Source: Spirochaetaceae bacterium 4572_59 | Lineage (GTDB): Bacteria > Spirochaetota > Spirochaetia > DSM-2461 | Length of the DNA stretch: 64,000 nt | Direction: 5' to 3' | Assembly: GCA_002084805.1 (NCBI GenBank) | Contig: NBMC01000018.1 | Span: 1-64,000, forward strand | Part shown: one piece after another, positions 26,603 to 36,042 of the stretch | Layout of the letters: each line of letters begins with the position of its first letter | Position numbering within the stretch: position 1 is the first letter of the stretch | The notes under the pieces: model-generated | Databases searched by the model: none | What the model was told of the DNA's origin: nothing | What the model saw: the letters and a program-made list of their open reading frames with translations, nothing else | Position numbers and translations under genes: made by a program

Positions 26603-27604
26603 CTATTCCAAACTTGGATAATTTTCATCAATAATCTTCGAAAATCTGGAAAATTGTCTCTTCATCTTATTGAATTGACTTCTCAGAGTGCGATTCATCA
26701 AATAAGAAGCCGGTTTCACTTTTTTTCTTATCAACTGATCGGGAAAGAATTCCAATGCTTCAGCTGTATTCCCTTCATTTATAAAAGCTTCAATGGGAGA
26801 AAGCGGATCAAAAAGGTCTTCCACCCCCATAAGAATCAAACCATCGTAATAACGAGAGACTGTATCGTTATTACGAAAATCCTCTTCGCTGAGATACAAA
26901 TCTCCAAAAGGGGATTCATTCAAATTAATTCCACTGTAATGATAGAGCGGCCATTTATGAATCATCAGATCATAGAGGGCCCCCTGAAAAGGAAGCTCCC
27001 ATTTTCCATTTTCATTTAAGAGAAGATTATGGATCAGAATTTTTTTTCTTTCTTCTGTAATTTTTTTATCTTCAGATTGAGAATAACAGGAATAGAGTAG
27101 AAAAGGCGATGTTTCACTATCCTCTTTGAGTTCGCTCCCGCTTATTTGCCAGAGGGATGCTTCTTCCGGAGATCTGTGAATAAAATCTTTCAGATAGAGA
27201 ATAAACTCTTCCAGTTCATAGAATCCTGTTCTTGAGGGATCAGAAAGAAAGAGTAAATCTTTCGCACTGTATTTATCAGAATTCCCTGAAAAGTAATTAT
27301 CCAGGATTTCCTGACTGATATTATTCAGAAACCAGAACCCCATTGACCGGATCTGAAGATCATTGAGTACGGGAACAATATATCGCAACAAATCGAAATC
27401 TGATCTAATCCCATTGCTTCCTGACAGCAGGATCTTCTCATCCGAGGCGGCATAGAATCTTATCAATTCGGCAGGACTCTCATGCTCACTATGGAGATAG
27501 GAACTCAGAACAGCAGCCTGTTTTTCTTCTATGGGAATAATCCTCCCCTGAGAACAGCCGCAGAACAATACCAGGATTAACAAAAGTAGAATTATCTTTT
27601 TCAT
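26603..27604 (-). CDS. hypothetical lipoprotein
   Basis: The 333-residue protein has a lipoprotein signal peptide (MKKIILLLLILVLFCGCSQGR, written from its second methionine; lipobox Cys at residue 17). The rest is hydrophilic, mixed alpha/beta and rich in Leu, Ser and Glu. I recognise no domain. ATG at 27604 is one of two close starts; the other (27610) would overlap the preceding gene by four bases. It is the last gene of the hisD-folC-aminopeptidase leftward run and may be cotranscribed. Confidence 0.75.
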   Translation of the reverse strand: MKKIILLLLILVLFCGCSQGRIIPIEEKQAAVLSSYLHSEHESPAELIRFYAASDEKILLSGSNGIRSDFDLLRYIVPVLNDLQIRSMGFWFLNNISQEILDNYFSGNSDKYSAKDLLFLSDPSRTGFYELEEFILYLKDFIHRSPEEASLWQISGSELKEDSETSPFLLYSCYSQSEDKKITEERKKILIHNLLLNENGKWELPFQGALYDLMIHKWPLYHYSGINLNESPFGDLYLSEEDFRNNDTVSRYYDGLILMGVEDLFDPLSPIEAFINEGNTAEALEFFPDQLIRKKVKPASYLMNRTLRSQFNKMKRQFSRFSKIIDENYPSLE

Positions 27605-27606
27605 GG

Positions 27607-28008
27607 TCAATTAATTTTCAAATTCCTTTCATCTAAGAGTTTCAACAGTTTTTTAAGATCCCATGGATTCAAATGGATACGTACAGGTTTAAAATCTCTG
27701 GAATGTATCTTAACAGAATGATTAGAGAGTGTTTCAATCAGTGTAATCCTATCCATAAAATGCACTTCTGGTTTCTGATAGTAGTGCAGGTTCAAAATCA
27801 GACGATCACCTTTCAATGTGATGTAGGGTAGTCTGTTGCTGACTACAATAAGTAGAATGATAGTAAGAGTTCCCATGACATACAGCATTAAATCCAGTTT
27901 ATTGTAGCGAATTATTAAAGGTCTGAATCCCATAATAAAGGGAATCAGAAACAAGAAATTAAGAACTCGTGCTATCATATGTTTTCGGAAGATGATTTTA
28001 TCCTTCAT
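27607..28008 (-). CDS. small membrane protein with PH-like tail, unknown function
   Basis: This 133-residue protein has two hydrophobic segments (about residues 13-30 and 40-58) near the N-terminus. A beta-rich cytoplasmic tail (ITLKGDRLILNLHYYQ and later VKIHSRDFKPVRIHL) resembles bacterial PH-like membrane-anchored proteins. Its start overlaps the stop of the M29 aminopeptidase gene by one base and its end touches the downstream lipoprotein gene. Function unknown. Confidence 0.65.
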   Translation of the reverse strand: MKDKIIFRKHMIARVLNFLFLIPFIMGFRPLIIRYNKLDLMLYVMGTLTIILLIVVSNRLPYITLKGDRLILNLHYYQKPEVHFMDRITLIETLSNHSVKIHSRDFKPVRIHLNPWDLKKLLKLLDERNLKIN

Positions 28009-29126
28009 TACATCAGGTTTTCCGGATTTAGTGCTTTCAGATCAGCATGAAGAAAAATCCCGTTCTTTCTGATCAGCACATCATCAAAATAAATTTCACC
28101 ACCAGCGAATTTATCTGTCTGTATGGATACAAGATCCCAATGGATAGCCGAAGTGTTTCCATTTGATGCCTGGTCATAACAGCGGCCGGGAGTAAAATGA
28201 AAGCTTCCTTTGATCTTCTCATCAAAGAGAGTATTCATCATGGGATTCTCAATATAGGGATTAACACCGATAGCAAACTCTCCAATATACCGGGCTCCTT
28301 CATCCGTATTCAGAACCTCATTAATCCTCTCCGTATTATTGGAAAGCGCCTCTACAATTTTTCCATCTTTAAATTTAAAGTGAATGTCATTATATGTTAC
28401 TCCCTGATAAACAGCCGGACAGTTATACTGGATATCGCCATTGACGGAATCTCTTACAGGAGCCGTATAGACTTCCCCGTCTGGTACATTGATTTTGCCA
28501 TCACATTTAATGGCGGGAATCCCTTTTATAGAAAAAGAAAGATCCGTTCCGGGACCGGTGATTCTTACCCTGTCCGTTTTATTCATCAATGTGACAAGCC
28601 CATCCATTGCCAGGGACATTTTATTGTAATCCAGATTACAGACTTTGAAATAAAACTCTTCAAAAGCTTCCAGACTCATTCCTGCAGCTTGTGCCATAGA
28701 GTTGGTCGGATAGCGTAAAACGACCCAGCGGGTATTTTTAACCCTTTCTTCTCCGTGAACTGGAGTCATATAATGTTCCATATAAAGATTCATTTTTTCT
28801 GAGGGAACATCGCTTGTGGCAGTACTGTTATCATTCGCACCTATGCCGATATAGGCATCCATCTCCCGCATCATGGTTAATTCTGTTTTAGCCATAAGAT
28901 CCAGCTGCTCAGAACTTATATTCTTTAACAGTCCCCTTAAAAGACGTTCATTTGTATATGTCACAAAGGGGAGAGCACCAGCCTTGTAGGCTGCCTTTAA
29001 CAGTTCAATAACCAGGGGCTCACAGGCAGAACCATTGGAATTAATAAGAACTTTTTCTCCCTTTTTCAATTCGCTTGCATAATTAATCAGGCTGTCGGCC
29101 AGTATTTCAAGTCTTGGATCAGTCAT
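28008..29126 (-). CDS. M29-family metalloaminopeptidase
   Basis: This 372-residue aminopeptidase of the AmpS/PepS (M29) family removes N-terminal residues from peptides using two metal ions. Characteristic stretches are the N-terminal LADSLINYASELKKGEKVLI, the metal-ligand glutamates in VPDGEVYTAP and GARYIGEFAIGVNP, and histidines in SIHWDLVSI-like and FTPGRCYD regions. The ATG at 29126 is chosen because CGGAG lies seven bases upstream; an earlier ATG would extend into folC. It overlaps the end of folC by eight bases. Confidence 0.9.
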   Translation of the reverse strand: MTDPRLEILADSLINYASELKKGEKVLINSNGSACEPLVIELLKAAYKAGALPFVTYTNERLLRGLLKNISSEQLDLMAKTELTMMREMDAYIGIGANDNSTATSDVPSEKMNLYMEHYMTPVHGEERVKNTRWVVLRYPTNSMAQAAGMSLEAFEEFYFKVCNLDYNKMSLAMDGLVTLMNKTDRVRITGPGTDLSFSIKGIPAIKCDGKINVPDGEVYTAPVRDSVNGDIQYNCPAVYQGVTYNDIHFKFKDGKIVEALSNNTERINEVLNTDEGARYIGEFAIGVNPYIENPMMNTLFDEKIKGSFHFTPGRCYDQASNGNTSAIHWDLVSIQTDKFAGGEIYFDDVLIRKNGIFLHADLKALNPENLM

Positions 29127-30447
29127 TTGATTCTCCGTATGATTTAATAATTTCTCCTGCAAGGAAAAAAGATCCAGCCACCAGTACAGCCAGGTCTGAA
29201 TAATTATCCCTTATATAATCCAATGCCAGGGCAGGAGTCTCTATGAATTGAACATTTTTATGTTTTTCCTCAAAAGCTTTCAACACACGCTGAGGATGAC
29301 TTTTCTTAAAGAACCCCGGCACGGTTATAAGGATATGAGAAAAAGAGGTTGCAGCTATGGCAGCCATTTCAGCTGCATTCTTATCATCTCCACAGGCAAA
29401 AAGCAGAACATTCTCCTCAGATGGTACTGTCAGTGTCAAAAAATCTCCCATAGCCAGCCTGAGAGAGTTGGGGGTATGAGCACCGTCTACTATTAAGAGA
29501 GGAGACTCTCTGAGTAGCTGCATTCTTCCGGGAAGAATAGCTTTTGCAAAACCTTTAATCCATACATCTCTGTTAACATCCGGAAGAGCCTGCCTCAGGC
29601 CCAGCAGAGCTAATCCCGCATTGTTTAACTGGATAGAACCGATCATTTTCAAGCTGATAGATAGATCTTCCCCCTGATCAGAGTGTAGAGAACCATGGGT
29701 TCCTTCTGTATTGAGAAAGATATTTTCAATTTTGAATATCTCCTCTGCCTGAATAAATGCCGAATGCTTATGCTGGGCAGCCCTTTTCAGAACCTCCATA
29801 ACAGCAGGTTTTTGACTAGCCGTTATAATCGGGACCCCCTCTTTTATAATGCCGGCCTTTTCAGCAGCTATTTTCTCAAGGGTATCCCCCAACCACAGGG
29901 TATGTTCCTTTTCAATAGGAGTGATAAGCGAAACAGCCGGTATTACCGTATTTGTAGCATCCAGTCTGCCTCCAAGGCCGGTCTCAATCACCGCCCAATC
30001 ACAGCCCTGATCTTCAAAGACAAGAAATCCGAGTAGTGTCAGCAGTTCAAAAGTAGTCGGATCATCTCCGCCGGGCAGCTGTATGGGGGCTTTTTCATCA
30101 TTGAGAGTCCGGTAAATCCTATTGATCTGATTCAGATATTCCTGATCATCCAGTATCTCCTGATTGACTCTTATCCTTTCCTGATAACAAAGCAGATGAG
30201 GAGATGTAAACAATCCGGTTTTAAACCCGTTCTCCCTGAGAGCTGCGGCAATTAGAACAGCCGTAGAGCCTTTTCCCTTGGATCCAGCCAGGTGTACTGA
30301 TTTATAAGAATTTTGAGGATTATTGAAGAATTCAAGAAGCATGAACATTCTGTCCAGGCGGTAGAAGCGCTTCAGCTGATCCGCTTTTTTCTCAAGATTC
30401 GTATAGGATTCAATCCAGCGGAAACCTTCTTCTATCTTAGTGAACAC
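29119..30447 (-). CDS. folC: folylpolyglutamate synthase / dihydrofolate synthase
   Basis: This 442-residue Mur-ligase-like enzyme adds glutamate to (dihydro)pteroate and folates. The P-loop GSKGKGSTAVLIA is near residue 57, followed by the typical GLFTSPHLLCYQERI and ETGLGGRLDATN blocks. The start codon is GTG at 30447, with AGGAG seven bases upstream lying over the hisD stop. It is tightly packed between hisD and the M29 gene. Confidence 0.94.
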   Translation of the reverse strand: MFTKIEEGFRWIESYTNLEKKADQLKRFYRLDRMFMLLEFFNNPQNSYKSVHLAGSKGKGSTAVLIAAALRENGFKTGLFTSPHLLCYQERIRVNQEILDDQEYLNQINRIYRTLNDEKAPIQLPGGDDPTTFELLTLLGFLVFEDQGCDWAVIETGLGGRLDATNTVIPAVSLITPIEKEHTLWLGDTLEKIAAEKAGIIKEGVPIITASQKPAVMEVLKRAAQHKHSAFIQAEEIFKIENIFLNTEGTHGSLHSDQGEDLSISLKMIGSIQLNNAGLALLGLRQALPDVNRDVWIKGFAKAILPGRMQLLRESPLLIVDGAHTPNSLRLAMGDFLTLTVPSEENVLLFACGDDKNAAEMAAIAATSFSHILITVPGFFKKSHPQRVLKAFEEKHKNVQFIETPALALDYIRDNYSDLAVLVAGSFFLAGEIIKSYGESND

Positions 30448-30450
30448 GAA

Positions 30451-31749
30451 TCAACTCCTGCGTTTTTTAAGAGCATCACCATGGGTTTCAAAGCCTTCAT
30501 AATCCGCTAAGCTAATCACATGAGGCTTCATTTCTTCCAAGCCATCTGCACTGACATATACAACAGATGAATACTTGATAAAATCCCTTACGGATATGGC
30601 TGAATATGTTTTGGCATTTCCACCTGTAGGCAGGACAGCATTGGCTCCCACTGAATAATTGGCAATAGAAAAGGGCGTGTTATCACCTAGAAGGATCTCA
30701 CCGGCATTTTTTATATAAGGAAGAGACTCAAAAGGATCGGTAGTTTGAATTTGAAGATGCTCTGGAGCAAAACGGTTTATCACTTTGGCAGACTGCTCCA
30801 TTGATTCACAAAGGATAATTCCACCGTATCCTTTCATAACATCCGTAACAAAAGTCTTCCTGGGTTCTCCTAGATCCTTTGTCAGTTGGATTATTTTTTT
30901 TTCTACAGAATCGGCCAGTTGGGAACACTCAGTAACAAGAAGTGCGGAAGAATCCGAACCATGTTCCGCTTCAATCATAAGATCCAGAGCTACCTTTTCA
31001 GGATTCGCGTTAGAATCTGCCCAGACCATGGATTCTGATGGTCCTGCGGGCATACCGATATCAACACGTCCAGCCACCAGGCGTTTGGCAGCTGTTACAT
31101 ACATACTCCCGGGGCCGTTCATCTTTACAACGGGTTTAATTGTTTCTGTTCCATAAGCCAGAGCGGCAATGGCATGAGCACCACCAATTTTATATATCTC
31201 CGTAATACCGCAGAGTCTGGCAGCAACAAGACAGGCCGGATCCACTTTTCCTTTTTCATCGGGGGGGGTCACAATGCAGATTCTGGGAACTTCCGCTACC
31301 ACAGCAGGAAGCGCAAGCATATAGAGCATAGAGGGGAAGTTGCCCCGTCCTCTCGGAACATATAACCCTACCGATTCAATAGGAGATGCTTTTTCGCCAA
31401 CCAGAACACCAGGCCGGACTTCCATCATATTCATGGATTCCGGTTTTTGAGCATTATGAAAACGGCGCACATTTTCAATTGAGTAGATAAGGGCGTCCCT
31501 GACATCATCACTGATATGTTTTTCAGCCTCGTCAAATTCCTCGTCCGAAACTCTTAAGCTCATATCAAGTGGCGTTTTATCAAACTGATTATTGAACTTT
31601 AAAAGGGCAGCATCTCCCTCATTGCGGACTTCATTTATGATATTGTTTACAGTGTCAGACACGGCACTTATATTCAGTTCAGACCGGGAAAAGACCTGTT
31701 CTTTTTCACTCCGGGTCATTTTTTCCCAAGAGTATTTATTTATTTTCAT
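30451..31749 (-). CDS. hisD: histidinol dehydrogenase
   Basis: This 432-residue NAD- and zinc-dependent enzyme performs the last two oxidations of histidine synthesis. Family blocks seen are GLYVPRGRGNFPS, VTPPDEKGKVDP, GPSESMVWAD and the zinc/catalytic AEHGSDSSALLVT and FAPEHLQ regions. ATG 31749 follows AAAGGATT; a start seven codons earlier overlaps the FHA gene. No other his genes are nearby, so hisD is separated from a histidine operon. Confidence 0.95.
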   Translation of the reverse strand: MKINKYSWEKMTRSEKEQVFSRSELNISAVSDTVNNIINEVRNEGDAALLKFNNQFDKTPLDMSLRVSDEEFDEAEKHISDDVRDALIYSIENVRRFHNAQKPESMNMMEVRPGVLVGEKASPIESVGLYVPRGRGNFPSMLYMLALPAVVAEVPRICIVTPPDEKGKVDPACLVAARLCGITEIYKIGGAHAIAALAYGTETIKPVVKMNGPGSMYVTAAKRLVAGRVDIGMPAGPSESMVWADSNANPEKVALDLMIEAEHGSDSSALLVTECSQLADSVEKKIIQLTKDLGEPRKTFVTDVMKGYGGIILCESMEQSAKVINRFAPEHLQIQTTDPFESLPYIKNAGEILLGDNTPFSIANYSVGANAVLPTGGNAKTYSAISVRDFIKYSSVVYVSADGLEEMKPHVISLADYEGFETHGDALKKRRS

Positions 31750-31762
31750 AATTTGAATCCTT

Positions 31763-32107
31763 TTATACAATAGTCAATTCTATTCGCATACCAAGCCGGA
31801 TGATATCCCCGGTTTTTAATTTGATATATTTATCAGGAGAAATAATTCTATCATTTAAATATGTGCCATTGCTACTCCCGCGATCTTTAATAAAATAACT
31901 ACCGCGTATCTGCTGAAGCTCCAAATGGAATCTGGAAACCATACTATCATCAATAACAAAATCATTTCCTTTTGCCCGTCCGATTGTTAAACGGCTGTGC
32001 ATCTGGATCTCCCTGCCATTGAATAACAGACACTGCACATTTTTCTTTCCCAGTTTTTTCAAACGTTTCCCCACAGGGCTGGTCTGGACAATGGTTTCGT
32101 CTTTCAT
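31763..32107 (-). CDS. FHA-domain protein
   Basis: The 114-residue protein is essentially one forkhead-associated domain: LTIGRAKGNDFVIDDSMVSRFH and then DRGSSNGTYLNDRII carry the conserved Gly-Arg, Ser-x-x-His and Asn-Gly elements that bind phosphothreonine. About 35 basic residues precede the domain. It would read out Ser/Thr kinase signalling. It lies 13 bases before hisD, so it may head that transcript, but a functional link is not evident. Confidence 0.9.
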   Translation of the reverse strand: MKDETIVQTSPVGKRLKKLGKKNVQCLLFNGREIQMHSRLTIGRAKGNDFVIDDSMVSRFHLELQQIRGSYFIKDRGSSNGTYLNDRIISPDKYIKLKTGDIIRLGMRIELTIV

Positions 32108-32261
32108 TCTGAAATCTCCTGTTTTTTGATACTATATTATATCTAAGATAGGAATTATTATATCTCCATTAAGCATATTTTTGATATAATAGATTATCCT
32201 GAGAAAAATGCTTATACTGTTCGATAAGTAAGAATAGAGATTCTTCTACATGGAGGAAATA

Positions 32262-32696
32262 ATGAAAGCTAATGCGGATTTCCCGACATTAAACAAAAAA
32301 AGACCTGACGGTTTAAATCCCGCAGGAATTCCATACAGAGTCCTCATTATTGATGATTCAATTTTTATAAGAAAACAGATATCTCAAATATTAAGTTCTG
32401 AAGGTTTTGAAATAGCCGGGGAAGCCGGAGATGGTATTGAAGGGATAGAAAAATATAAAAACCTGTCACCCGGAATAGATCTTGTAACATTGGATATAAC
32501 AATGCCCCGGATGGATGGGGTTACCACTCTTGAGCATATTATAAGGTTCGATCCTGAAGCAAAGATTGTTATGATCAGTGCCCTAGGAAAACAGGACCTT
32601 GTAAAACAGGCCATTCTTGCAGGAGCCAGGAATTATATAATAAAACCTCTGGATAGAAAAAAGGTTTTGGAACGCCTTACTGCTGTTCTGAACTGA
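32262..32696 (+). CDS. single-domain response regulator (CheY-like)
   Basis: This 144-residue protein has a 24-residue N-terminal extension followed by a receiver domain: D31-D32, the phospho-acceptor D78 in LDITMPRMDG, and K128 in IIKPLD. There is no output domain, so it acts by protein-protein contact, as in chemotaxis or stress signalling. ATG at 32262 has GGAGG five bases upstream; an ATG four codons earlier is in the ribosome binding site. It is transcribed alone, divergent from the FHA gene. Confidence 0.92.
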   Translation: MKANADFPTLNKKRPDGLNPAGIPYRVLIIDDSIFIRKQISQILSSEGFEIAGEAGDGIEGIEKYKNLSPGIDLVTLDITMPRMDGVTTLEHIIRFDPEAKIVMISALGKQDLVKQAILAGARNYIIKPLDRKKVLERLTAVLN

Positions 32697-32699
32697 TTT

Positions 32700-33392
32700 C
32701 TAGAGTTTTCTTATGCACGTACTGCTTCCGATTGCCTGGAAAGCTGCCAAGTACTCTTCCAGCAAAGACAATGAAACTTCCGGAAGGCTGTTGTAATCCG
32801 GATTCAGGCAGTTCCCCGGTCTGAATCCCGTAATAATATGCTGTTCAACCCCCTCTAAACAATCTTTCAAAGCTGTGACTTCATGAAGAGATAAAAGTTC
32901 AGGAACTATGGTAGTTCTCAATTCATATGGAATTATATTTGATTTAAGGATTTGAAGCGATTGCATGTACCTGGCAGCAGCATCATCGCTTCCACCAAGA
33001 AGCGAATATTTCTCTGGCAATGTTTTCAGATCCATGGCAATATAATCTACTTCCAGATTCTCAAGAGCTTTCGGATGCAAGCCATTGGTATCTATTTTGA
33101 TAGACAGTCCGGTTTCATCTTTTATTAATTTGATAAAATCAGCTATCCCCGGATATAAAAGTGGCTCCCCCCCTGATATTACCACCCCTCCCAAAAGGGG
33201 AGCCCTGTATCTTAAAAAATCGATCACTTTACTCCTGGCAGTCAGGCCCTCTGTTCTGCCATAAACCAGATCCGGATTATGGCAATAGGGACAGCGCAAG
33301 TCACAACCCGGAAAAAAAAGGACAGAGGCGACCTTCCCGGGATAATCAACTAATGATGTTTTTTGAAGGCCAAAGTAATGAGGGACTTTCAT
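32700..33392 (-). CDS. nrdG: anaerobic ribonucleotide reductase activating protein
   Basis: This 230-residue radical SAM enzyme installs the glycyl radical on the class III reductase. The iron-sulfur motif is C30-x3-C34-x2-C37 (FFPGCDLRCPYCHNP) and the SAM-binding GGE is in VVISGGEPLL. It is of the longer NrdG2 type. I prefer ATG 33392, just after the previous stop, as an upstream in-frame start would overlap the glycyl-radical gene by about 50 bases; no clear Shine-Dalgarno is visible. Substrate partner is the split NrdD encoded by the two genes upstream. Confidence 0.93.
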   Translation of the reverse strand: MKVPHYFGLQKTSLVDYPGKVASVLFFPGCDLRCPYCHNPDLVYGRTEGLTARSKVIDFLRYRAPLLGGVVISGGEPLLYPGIADFIKLIKDETGLSIKIDTNGLHPKALENLEVDYIAMDLKTLPEKYSLLGGSDDAAARYMQSLQILKSNIIPYELRTTIVPELLSLHEVTALKDCLEGVEQHIITGFRPGNCLNPDYNSLPEVSLSLLEEYLAAFQAIGSSTCIRKL

Positions 33393-33396
33393 AAGA

Positions 33397-33906
33397 TTAT
33401 GCGGTAACTGCTGAACTGATGAAATTTTCTTCGACTTCCCCGGCATTCCCTGTACGATAAAGTTCTATACCCTCTTTGTTAAAAAATACAGCCATAGGAG
33501 CTGAAAAGATATTAAGCTTTGAAGCTTCCTCCATTCCATTATCTGTATCAACATTAAAAGACTGGGATTTCAGTGTTACATCCTTTAAGACTTCTTTCAT
33601 GGGAGGACAATTGGGGCATGTTGTTCTATAGAAATATGTGTAAGACCAAACTTTCTGATCACTGACATCGCTCATAGTCAGATCAGAAGATTCAGCATTT
33701 ACAATCTGTTTGATTTCCTGTCCACTAATGGTAGAAAAGGGGACTCGTTCTTTATACTCACCCCGTTTTCCCAGATTCCAGTTTTTGACAGATCTGTAAT
33801 AGCCCACTATTCTGGAATAAACTTCCGTTTCCTTTCCTTCTACCTGATCCATTTCCTTTTTAAGTGAACGAATCTCCTCATCAATTGTTTTAATATTATC
33901 CAACAT
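33397..33906 (-). CDS. detached NrdD glycyl-radical domain fused to a thioredoxin-like domain
   Basis: The 169-residue protein has three parts. Residues 1-28 form a charged, coiled-coil-like helix. Residues 30-57 (SRIVGYYRSVKNWNLGKRGE and on) are the C-terminal glycyl-radical segment normally found at the end of anaerobic ribonucleotide reductase NrdD, with the presumed radical glycine at G35. Residues about 85-169 are a thioredoxin/glutaredoxin-like domain with the dithiol C97-P-N-C100. The large NrdD encoded immediately upstream lacks this segment. The ATG overlaps its stop (TAATG), so both are made together in equal amounts. I infer that this subunit supplies both the radical and the reductant to NrdD. 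The glycyl-radical call rests on motif match and context. Confidence 0.85.
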   Translation of the reverse strand: MLDNIKTIDEEIRSLKKEMDQVEGKETEVYSRIVGYYRSVKNWNLGKRGEYKERVPFSTISGQEIKQIVNAESSDLTMSDVSDQKVWSYTYFYRTTCPNCPPMKEVLKDVTLKSQSFNVDTDNGMEEASKLNIFSAPMAVFFNKEGIELYRTGNAGEVEENFISSAVTA

Positions 33907-36020
33907 TATTTCTTTCCTCCCTCTCTAATCAACTGAGCCTTTTTATTTTCCAGAGTCTCTATTTTATTCTGTATTTTTTTTCTTTCTTCATCCCGGCAGA
34001 CAGGACAGCTAAAGTGTTCACCACTCAGATATCCGTGCACTTTACAAATGGAAAATGTAGGAGAAATCGTAAAGTAGGGGAGCTTGTAGTTATGAGCAAC
34101 CGTTTTAACAAGCTCCATACAGGCCTTCCAATCCTTAATTGATTCTCCCAGAAAGGCATGGAAAACAGTTCCCCCCGTATAGAGGGTCTGCAGGTCATCC
34201 TGTAAATCCAGGGCTTCAAAAATATCACGGGTATAATCTACAGGTAGTTGTGTAGAATTCGTATAGTAGGGATTCTCATCCGTACCTGATGTGATGATAT
34301 CGGGATAATGCTTTTTATCATGTCTTGCAAGTCTGTAACTTGTGCTTTCAGCAGGGGTTGCTTCCAGGTTAAAAAGGTCTCCGGTCTGTTCCTGATAATC
34401 GGCCAGACGATCTCTCATATGGTTAAGAACGTCAGCTGTGAATTGAAGGGCTTCAGGATCAGTAATATCTTTATTGAAAAAATTCACCATGCTTTCATTC
34501 ATTCCATTCAGACCGATAGTGCTGAAATGGTTGTTCAGATGTTTCAGATATCTACGTGTGTAGGGAAAAAGACCGGCATCAAGAAGTTTGTTGATAACCT
34601 TTCTCTTAACTAGTAGAGATTCCTTTGCAAAGTCCATCAGCTGGTCAAGCCTGTCCAGGTATTCTGATTTTGACCTTGCCAGGTAACCGATACGGGCCAT
34701 GTTAATGGTCACCACACCGATAGAACCGGTAAACTCATCAGAACCGAACAGTCCACCACCTCTTTTTCTTAACTCTCGTTTATCCAGCTGCAGACGACAG
34801 CACATAGAGCGGACATCTTCCGGATTCAAATCGGAATTAATAAAATTCTGAAAATAGGGTGTTCCGTAACGCGCGGTCATCTCGAAGAGCAACTTTGCAT
34901 TTTCGGACTCCCATTCAAACTCTTTTGTTACATTATAGGTCGGTATAGGATAGGCAAAACCTCGTCCATCCGCATCACCCTGAATCATAAGTTCAATAAA
35001 GGCTTTATTGATAATATCCATCTCTTCACGGCAGTCTCCGTAGGTAAAATTCTGTTCTTTACCGCCGACAATTGCTTTTCTGTCTACAAGATCGTTCGGA
35101 ACATTCCAGTCCAGTGTGATATTGGTGAAAGGAGCCTGACTTCCCCAGCGGGATGGTGTATTCACTCCGAAAATAAAACTCTGAATACACTGTTTTACCT
35201 CTTTATAGGAGAGTTTATCCACTTTTACAAAGGGAGCCAGATAGGTATCAAAACTGGAAAGAGCCTGCGCTCCCGCCCATTCGTTCTGCATAATTCCCAG
35301 AAAGTTTACAATCTGGAAAACCAGGGTAGAGAGATGACTGGCAGGTTTGGACTTTATCTTTTCAGGAACACCACCCAGACCTTCCTCTATAAGCTGTCTG
35401 ATAGACCATCCCGCACAATAACCACTGAACATGGAAAGATCATGGATATGCATGGCACCGCTTCTGTGTGCATCCGCTACCCCATGGGAGTAGATGTTTT
35501 TAAGCCAGTAGTTAGCAGTAATAGTTCCAGAATTATGAAGAATGAGTCCTCCAAGAGAAAAATTTACATTGGCATTCTCATTAACACGCCAATCAGACTG
35601 AGATAGATAGCCGTCCATTGTTTCATCAATATCCAGCATCAGTTTTTTTGTATCACGAATAGCTTCATGCCTGGCTCTATAAAGGATATAGGCTCTGGCA
35701 ATTTCAACTTCATTATTCTCAATCAGAACTGTTTCTATCAGATCTTGAATTTCTTCAACAGCAGGAGCTGAGTTGGGATGTCTGTCTGACATAAATACAA
35801 TCAGTTTAGCTTCTGTACTTTTGGTCAGTTTATCGATAAGGTCATAATCATTTCCTTTTACCGAAGCAACAGCCTTTTCAATGGCCTCTCGTATTCTGAT
35901 TCTGCTGTAAGAAACAAGCTGTCCATTTCTTTTTACGACCCTTTTAATAATCGCTTCTGTCGGCGTCGGACTGTCCTTTTCAATACCGAGAAATGCTCGC
36001 CATTCGTTCTGAGTATCCAT
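33906..36020 (-). CDS. nrdD: anaerobic ribonucleoside-triphosphate reductase, catalytic subunit (lacks C-terminal glycyl-radical segment)
   Basis: This 704-residue class III reductase makes deoxyribonucleotides without oxygen. It starts with an ATP-cone (about residues 25-120, VVKRNGQLVSYSRIRIREAI). The active-site body includes the cysteine in MFSGYCAGWSIRQL and a CCRLQLDKREL region. The protein ends with the zinc-site-like SICKVHGYLSGEHFSCPVC, then a charged helix KKIQNKIETLENKKAQL and stop. In ordinary family members the CPxC is followed by a RVxGYxRPVxNWNxGK glycyl-radical segment; here that is missing and is found in the next gene. A GGAGG just before the stop serves the downstream start. 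Confidence 0.94.
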   Translation of the reverse strand: MDTQNEWRAFLGIEKDSPTPTEAIIKRVVKRNGQLVSYSRIRIREAIEKAVASVKGNDYDLIDKLTKSTEAKLIVFMSDRHPNSAPAVEEIQDLIETVLIENNEVEIARAYILYRARHEAIRDTKKLMLDIDETMDGYLSQSDWRVNENANVNFSLGGLILHNSGTITANYWLKNIYSHGVADAHRSGAMHIHDLSMFSGYCAGWSIRQLIEEGLGGVPEKIKSKPASHLSTLVFQIVNFLGIMQNEWAGAQALSSFDTYLAPFVKVDKLSYKEVKQCIQSFIFGVNTPSRWGSQAPFTNITLDWNVPNDLVDRKAIVGGKEQNFTYGDCREEMDIINKAFIELMIQGDADGRGFAYPIPTYNVTKEFEWESENAKLLFEMTARYGTPYFQNFINSDLNPEDVRSMCCRLQLDKRELRKRGGGLFGSDEFTGSIGVVTINMARIGYLARSKSEYLDRLDQLMDFAKESLLVKRKVINKLLDAGLFPYTRRYLKHLNNHFSTIGLNGMNESMVNFFNKDITDPEALQFTADVLNHMRDRLADYQEQTGDLFNLEATPAESTSYRLARHDKKHYPDIITSGTDENPYYTNSTQLPVDYTRDIFEALDLQDDLQTLYTGGTVFHAFLGESIKDWKACMELVKTVAHNYKLPYFTISPTFSICKVHGYLSGEHFSCPVCRDEERKKIQNKIETLENKKAQLIREGGKK

Positions 36021-36042
36021 CTACTGACCCCTCCCGTATGGG

